This document shows, one piece after another, positions 57,929 to 64,000 of a DNA stretch of 64,000 bases (the stretch's first letter is position 1; each line of letters starts with the position of its first letter). The DNA is from Theropithecus gelada (lineage: Eukaryota; Chordata; Mammalia; Primates; Cercopithecidae), in NCBI RefSeq assembly GCF_003255815.1, contig NC_037674.1:5371622-5435621 (forward strand), written 5' to 3'. The position numbers were made by a program, and so were the translations under genes. The notes under the pieces were generated by a model that saw only the letters and a program-made list of their open reading frames with translations, was not told where the DNA came from and made no database searches.

Positions 57929-58719
57929 AGAATCTTTGTGCTGATTGTCACCAGGACAGGAATCCTGGCTGCAGTTCCCTTGTCATATCCTGGCCACCTA
58001 AATTTCATTCTACACCAGTCTTCATTCACCTGTCTATTATTGGCTCTTAGAAATCTTCATATCCAATACTGCATCTCACGCTTTTATTTCACCCTGACTT
58101 CTTTAAACATTAACGTTCCATCCATTTTTTTTTAAATTAAATTCTCTAGTGTTCATCCTTAAGGCATAGAACACCTCTCCAGGAATGCCTAGGGGGCATG
58201 GCCTGGCATTCTCTCTCAGTTGCTGTGACTGCTGTGGATTTTGTTTTGCTCCATAAAATCCTAAAATGCAGAAAATGTGGGTGCTGATTCCCAAAAAGTA
58301 ACAATACATTTGATTTCACCAACATGCCCACAGCAGTCCAATACCAGAGTGCGATCCTCTGCCCTCAGCCTCTAGTGGGGGATTTTACAGCCACCTCAAA
58401 ACCAAGGGCACTAATAGGGCAGCAGATTCTTCTCAGCTGGGCTCTCCAATCTGCTGAGATGCCAGGAGGATCTCCCTTGTGGGCTAAGAGGGATTCAAGG
58501 ACCCTCAGGGATGTGACTCGGCCTCACAGGATGCATGAAGTCTCAAGTGTGGACCACCCAACTGTCTCCCTCACCCACCGTGGGCTCTGAATCATGACAA
58601 ATGGGAAGAAAATCATGTAATAGTGCTGGAAAGGAGAACAGCATCAGTATAATAGAAATTGGAAAGAGGTTTGAAACACACAAAGGAGACAGCATGGGAC
58701 AGAAGCTCAGCCTCCAAGA
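57929..58719. other. Single-copy spacer between forward and inverted minisatellite units
   Basis: No gene or repeat recognised. Confidence 0.4.
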
Positions 58720-58856
58720 ACGCACCTGGGAGCACAGCGGCCTTCAGTATGTGATCTGTACTGAGGGTCTGCACCTGAGAGGACAGGGGCAGAGGATCAG
58801 CGTGTGATCGGTGCTAAGAGTCTGCACCTGGGTGGACAGAAGCCTTCACTGTGTGA
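58720..58856 (-). repeat. Inverted minisatellite units (about 2.8 copies)
   Basis: CCTTCAGTATGTGATCTGTA then CTGAGGGTCTGCACCTGAGA is the reverse complement of the 49-bp unit. The next unit (GTGTGATCGGTGCTAAGAGT, GGTGGACAGAAGCCTTCACT) is the reverse of the 'cttctgtccaccc' variant. A partial unit, GCACCTGGGAGCACAGCGG, lies before them. They are about 0.8 kb beyond the main array. Confidence 0.93.
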
Positions 58857-59287
58857 GAGGGTGGTGGAGGGGCATCTTTGCGGTCTCAGCTCCCAGGGAA
58901 CAGCACTCCCGTCGGGACTGCATTCAGACCACAGCTGTCCTGAAACCTGCAGGGGACGTCTGAACCTGCGGAGTCAGACGACTCACCAGGGAGGTCCTGC
59001 CCCATGACCTGTGTCCCCAGGACAAGGGGAACTAAAGAGGTAGCAAGACTAGACGCCTCAGGCCGTCAGCAGGGAAACAAATACAAGCATATAGAACAGT
59101 AAAAAATTACAGCATCCACTAGCCCGAGGTAAGTGATTTGCTCTCTATTAATCGGAAAGCACAAGGTTTCCTAAGTGGGTTTTACGCTGAGATTGTATTT
59201 TTTTAAAAAATTGACATTTTAAAAATTCCCTGCTTTTTTGTGAAATCTGCCCCTTTCTGTCTGTGTAGAGGTTGGGGTTATCTGCAG
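58857..59287. other. Single-copy sequence
   Basis: Nothing recognised. Confidence 0.3.
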
Positions 59288-59560
59288 CTCCTTGTCTTAC
59301 AGGACGGATCTGAGGGCGCCCTCAGGCAAGATGCCCCTTGTCCTGCAATTGAAGTGGTGAGGGAGGATCGCGGCGCGGACAGAGGTGGCTCTGCCCCCTG
59401 GTGGCTGGTTGGGGAGACCGCCGCGGCCAGATGCCAGGCTGGAGGAGGCGCCAGCCCCAGTCCTGGAGGAGGCAGGAGATGAGCGCTCAGGGCACTTCCC
59501 ATCCAGGTGCCGGGCTCACGCTGGAGTCAGGACTGGCTGGGCCTGGTGAGCTCCCCAGCG
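59288..59560. other. Small GC-rich, CpG-containing patch
   Basis: Contains GATCGCGGCGCGGACAG and GACCGCCGCGGCCAG and a CTCF-like motif. It may be a distal regulatory element. No promoter or exon is demonstrable. Confidence 0.45.
59388..59410 (-). promoter_or_regulatory. Near-consensus CTCF motif
   Basis: On the minus strand the sequence reads CAGCCACCAGGGGGCAGAG, with core CCACCAGGGGGC matching the CTCF pattern almost perfectly. It points toward CHRNA7, about 51.7 kb upstream of its ATG. Motif only; occupancy is unknown. Confidence 0.65.
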
Positions 59561-59929
59561 AGGCCTGCCCGAGCCCGCCTACACAGAGGAGGGAAATCTC
59601 TGGCCAGGGCTGGGGACGAGCTGAAGGACAGGAGTCCCCACCTGCTCAGGGGTATCCCCAGTAGAGAGGAGGGAGTCCCTTAAGGGCCTCATCCTGCGGG
59701 AACTCCTCAAATAAATGGAGAGTGCCTGGGGTGGAAGCTGATCCCTTGAACAGGCTAAACGTGGGGAGCTGCCAGGCAGGAGTTCCCCAGGAAGGAGCGC
59801 AACCTGCAATGGAGGTGAGGGCAGAGGCCATGCTGGGATCCTCAGCTCTGCCCCAGCAGGTGACGAGGACAGGCACACAGGGTGTCCTCCCCAACAACGG
59901 GGCAGTGCCAGGCGCACAGGTGGGTGCTG
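59561..59929. other. GC-rich single-copy sequence
   Basis: No feature recognised. It forms the C-terminal end of the 415-codon minus frame discussed in the findings. Confidence 0.35.
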
Positions 59930-61760
59930 GGACTCAGCGCAGTGGGGCTGCACACCACGCTGGACACACAGCCCAGGACACACAGAAGTACTGGGTACAC
60001 AACATAGGGCACACAGCACAGGACACACAGAGCACACACCCAGGGCTAACAACAGACCACACAGCACAGGACACACCACACAGGACACACAGCACAGGAC
60101 ACACACTACAGGGCACACAGCACACGGCACACCACACAGGACACAGCACAGGCCACACAGCATAGGACACACAGCACAAGACACACAGCACAAGACACAG
60201 AGCACACACAGGGCTAACAACAGAGCACACAGCACAGGACACACAATACAGGCCCACACAGTGGGCACAAAATTCTGGGCACACACTGTCAGCCAAACAA
60301 CTCGATGTACACATGCTAGCCATGCAGCACCAGGCACACAGGAGTGGGCACACTTGCCAAGCATACACAGCCACACAAACCATGCTGGATCACAACACCA
60401 GGCACAGAAGGAAAGGCACACTCTCCAGCCACAGACACTGAAGCTGGGGACACACTGGACACACAACTCTGGGCATACAAGGTCAGGCATACCATGACAG
60501 ACAAGCTGGCACACCCACTGGGAATACAAAATGGCACACACTGGGGACAACACCAGATGCTGCAGGAACACAACATCGGGCACACACCAGGCACAGATAC
60601 TACACACACTCTGGGGATACAGCGTCACATACACAATGCACACACGGCAAGAGCCCCTGCTTGTAACACGCTGAACACACACACCAAACACAATGCTTAG
60701 CTTCCCTTTTGGGGACAAAACCCTGGCACACACCATGCTGGGCACAGAAGCCAGGGTGCAATGCCAGGCACACACAAGTCCAGGCACTAATGCCAGCACA
60801 CATGGTGAGAATACAACACTATGCACAAAACTTCAGACAGATGTTGCCAAACACATACCACACACACACCAGCAGGCACTCCGGGCCAGGCACTCCAGGA
60901 GTACCACACTGAGCTCACAAGGCTGGGTCACACACCAGCCATGTAATTCCACCCACACAACACCAGGCACGCAGTGCAGGAGGAGAACTCTGGAACCACA
61001 GGGCCAGGAAAACAATGCAGGCGCCCCATGCTGGACACACACAGTAAGTATACAACAATGAGCGTGCAATGCCAGACCATAGTAGGCACAGCCTCTGGGA
61101 GACGTGCAGGGCACACAGTGCTGGGCAAACATGCCAGGCACAAAATGCCAGGGAGAAAGCACTGAGCCCATATGCCAGGCACACTCTGGGCCCACCAAAC
61201 TGGATGCACAAACCTGAGCACGCAGGGCCGGACACATAACGCAGGCACCCAGACAGGGTAGACACTCTGGGATCTCAATACTGGGCACACATGACTAGGT
61301 ACACAACACACCAGGCACGCAATGCTGGGCATGCCCACTAGGCACAAACAAGCAGGGACACAGCACCAGGTACACACAGTAGCTGCACACACAGTTGGCA
61401 AACAACACAGGGCATAAGCTCCAGGATTACACTGCAAGACTCACCCAGGGGAGCAAACGAACCCGGCATACAATGCGGAGAGCACACAGCCAGGTGCCAC
61501 GCTAGGCATGCAGGGCCGGGCACATGGCAAGAACACAGGCTGGACACAGATGCTGGCTACACGACACTGGGCAAACAAAGTCGGACACACCATGCCCGGT
61601 GCATAACACCATGCACATAACTCAATACTGGACACACAGTGACAGGCACACAACGGGCGCACAAAAGAAGTGTGCATGCTGGCACCCAGCAGGAACACAG
61701 CACACTAGCAGGCACACCCAGTCAGCACACACAGCTGGCTTTGAGCAATGAAGTGTGCGC
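59930..61760. repeat. Degenerate CA-rich short-period tandem repeat
   Basis: Loose 10-14-bp units such as CACAGCACAGGACACA (59.97-60.25 kb) and GGCACACAATGCTGGGCACA-like words (60.3-61.7 kb) fill 1.8 kb. The left part is more regular than the right. The bias against TTA, CTA and TCA on the plus strand leaves long minus-strand frames (415, 169, 151, 149 and 116 codons) rich in Cys, Val and Leu. Confidence 0.85.
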
Positions 61761-62349
61761 AGACGCAGTGTCACCCACCAGCTTAGGGCTCACCGTGGCC
61801 AGCCGTGCTCCAGATGGCTGCCGCCCCGCAGCGCAGGTCTTGGATGAAGGCGACGTGGAGCGGGGCTGTCGCCAGCCACTGGGGCTCAGGGGGTTCAGGG
61901 GCACTTGCGGCAGCCACACAGCCTGAGCGCTGCTGGCTGTAACTGTGGGATGTACGAGGGGTGCTTCCATCAGTGCCCTCATTGATGCACATGTGAATCG
62001 CTCTGAGTCTCTTACGATGACAAAATATTCGGTAGGATGTGGCACGTGTAAAACCGACTCATATTTCTTGCCAGAGTATCTGTCGCACGATTTCCTGGGT
62101 TACTGGGTCAAAAGTCAAAGGCAGGTGACTTTGCAATTGCCAATTATCTCCGCAGGGCTACACCAGAGTGGGTCAGGGAAAGAATCAGAGATGGGTCGTA
62201 GGATTGTATCGTCATTAGGTGCATGTGCCCAGAAAGCAGGAAACAAATCTTCCAAAAAACCTCTCCCCCTGCTCTTCAAATCCCGGCGGCCCCTTCCCAC
62301 CTCTTCCTCTGCCGGAGGAATCTTTAAGAGTTGCAATTTTTACCTTTAG

Positions 62350-62364
62350 CCGTTAGGTGGCGCC
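62350..62364 (+). promoter_or_regulatory. CTCF-like motif
   Basis: CCGTTAGGTGGCGCC fits CCASYAGRKGGCRSY at 13 of 15 positions, plus orientation. Confidence 0.4.
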
Positions 62365-63334
62365 ACAAAGTAAGGTATCCACTGGCCGAGGACGCTCAGC
62401 GACCCCCTTCCTCCCCCGGTGAGATTTCTTCTCTTGCTGAAGCTGCAAAGGAAAATCGCCGTTCCCAGATCTGGCAAGTGTAACATCTTCAGCAGCTCTG
62501 AATTGTTTTTATACAATTCTTTGCTTTACCTCACAGAAGGATCAATAACTGTAGACATATGCAGATCAGGATGGTTTGACCTCAGGCCAAAGCAACCTTG
62601 CTCCCCGCCAGGACTTTCCTGTAAGACAGAAAGAGTGGCTGCTGAATGCTTGTCAGGTGCGTGGCCCACTGGGTGAAGCTGTTCAGTAGGTCCCTTGCCA
62701 GTGCCCCCAGCAGCGGCCCCTAACAGCCATGCTAGTGGCCCTCTCCTTTCCAAGCACCCAGGCTTGCAGTGGTCTGGGGCAGGCCTCAGGCCGCTCCCTC
62801 CCCTCCCCGGAACCCCTGCAGTTCCACCAGAGGCCTGATGACTCCCTGGGGGACCCTCTTCAAATGACTTCAGTCATCCATGTGGAGCAAGACAGCCAGA
62901 TTCCTGGCAAGAAAAAGCCAGACAGGGCCTGGCAATCGGCCTGGCTTCCGGAGGCCCCTCCCTCCCTGCAGGTCCAGGACACACATCACTTTGCAGGAGA
63001 GGTTTCAGTCTGCAAGGCCAGCCCACGTCTCCCAGAGTGGATGGTCCTTCCACCTCACCCTTTCTCTCAGACCAGAGGGTCACTAGGCCCATGCTCTGTC
63101 CCAGGCACCAACCCCGCCTCCCAGGTTAGGGGCTCAACGTTTCTAGAATTCCTGGGGTGTGAAGGACATTCGCCTGAAAAGCTTCACTAGAGGATTGCAG
63201 ACTTCAGGCTCCTAAGGAATTGCCTGGTGACTCTTGATCTGCCTTTGCCAACACCCCTCCCAACAGCGTGGGCAGCACTGAGATGGGACCACTCTGCAGG
63301 TGGAAGGAGCCCAAGCTGGAAAACTGGGCCACCA

Positions 63335-63435
63335 GAATTCAGCCTGCCAGCCTCGGCTTCATCCCCTGTGAAACAAAGAAGGCAATTTCCCAAGCAGAGA
63401 GAAAGGTCCTGGCACTAAGCAGGTGCTGAACAAAG
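63335..63435 (+). mobile_element. Possible MIR scrap
   Basis: GGCTTCATCCCCTGTGAAAC and GTCCTGGCACTAAGCAGGTG with CTGAACAAAG resemble the MIR 'cctcatctgtaaaa' and 'gcctggcacatagtaggtgct' parts. Confidence 0.4.
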
Positions 63436-64000
63436 ACACGTAGCTGTTCACTCTGCCGCGCCCTAGCAGGGGGGTCCCGGGCAGAGGATGCACCAGAACA
63501 GAACAGAGCCATTCAGGGAAGCAACAGACTCGCTCATTCATTCTTTCTGTGAGAGCTTATGCGATCCACTCTTTCTGATTGGATATAGGAAGCCCCAGGC
63601 AAAGGCTGTGTGCAGCCATTTCCTTCCCTTGCTGCTTGGGGACATCTGGAAGCCTGACAAAACACACAGAACCATCTCCTGCTCTGACCAACTAACAATG
63701 CTGCACTTTCCCTCCAAGTGGAAAAGTGGATGAAATATGCTAAACCATTATTTTCAGACTGAGCCACAGACAGCACAGGAGTGTGATGGCTGAGAACAAG
63801 CAGAACTTCTGGGCCTCAGTGCAGGCAGGGGCTCCATGCAGCGCATGGAGGTGGCTGGAGCTGAAGAGACAGAAACCAGACAGATTGCTGGAGAAGACAG
63901 AGCTGCACGCTGAGCCCATGCCTCTTGCATGGCTCGAGTGAAAAAAACCTGCTCTGCGTGGTGTGTGGGACTGTTACATTCACGGAGGGTGCAACCAAGA

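Larger units (their letters stand above)
61761..64000. other. Mostly single-copy flank
   Basis: GC-rich to about 62.4 kb, ordinary afterwards. A small reversed L1-like scrap (ACTGGGTCAAAAGTCAAAGG near 62103) and a MIR-like scrap are all I can name. Frames up to 153 codons (62729-63190 plus) show no known domain. Confidence 0.4.

Noticed and set aside
59579..61698. Keratin-associated-protein-like Cys-rich gene cluster
   Set aside because: The cysteine richness follows from TGTG-type repeat units in several overlapping frames; no regular family motif or start context.

Overview
This is a mammalian, primate nuclear DNA window, best read as Old World monkey (Cercopithecidae). It is dense in Alu, L1, Tigger and LTR relics. 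Three young Alus (34.7, 40.5 and 51.3 kb) carry changes I associate with the monkey-specific AluYR lineage, such as GAGATCCGGCCACTGC and GGCGAGGTGG. There are no bacterial-type operons, CRISPR arrays or rRNA genes.

The only protein-coding gene I can support is the 5' end of CHRNA7, the nicotinic acetylcholine receptor alpha-7 subunit, on the minus strand. Exon 1 (7683-7737) encodes the start and most of the signal peptide. Exon 2 (7300-7439) encodes the rest of the signal peptide and the start of the extracellular ligand-binding domain. They are separated by a 243-bp GC-rich intron with GT and AG ends. Positions 1-7299 are the 5' part of intron 2. A CpG island with GC boxes and a CACGTG E-box covers the promoter (about 7.2-8.1 kb). 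Everything above about 8.1 kb is upstream flank. In human the next gene in that direction is OTUD7A, but no exon of it is visible here.

Layout: 1-2.2 kb L1 3' half; 2.2-7.3 kb intron 2 with one Alu and old MIR/L2-like pieces; 7.3-8.1 kb exons and promoter; 8.1-10.2 kb mostly single-copy flank; 10.3-25.6 kb a stack of old L1s with nested Alus, an MLT1 LTR, an MLT2-like LTR and an 80-bp fold-back; 25.6-30.7 kb a GGAA-rich tract, Alus, MER5, MIR and a small palindromic element; 30.7-42.6 kb a second nested L1 stack with two AluYR and an assembly gap; 42.6-50.9 kb mixed flank with Tigger1, MLT1 and L2-like pieces; 50.9-53.3 kb a pile-up of MLT2 LTR, AluYR, MST-type LTR and two more Alus; 53.3-55.7 kb single-copy; 55.7-57.9 kb a 49-bp minisatellite; 58.7-58.9 kb inverted units of the same minisatellite; 59.3-59.5 kb a GC-rich patch with a strong CTCF-like motif; 59.9-61.8 kb a degenerate CA-rich repeat; 61.8-64 kb mostly single-copy.

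The best candidates for something undescribed lie in the upstream flank. A 39-bp expansion inside an LTR repeats a CTCF-like motif in plus orientation. It faces a near-consensus CTCF motif in minus orientation at 59.4 kb. The minisatellite, with its own inverted units, sits between the two. A further CTCF-like motif lies about 1 kb upstream of the CHRNA7 start codon. The motif calls were made by eye and their function is inference.
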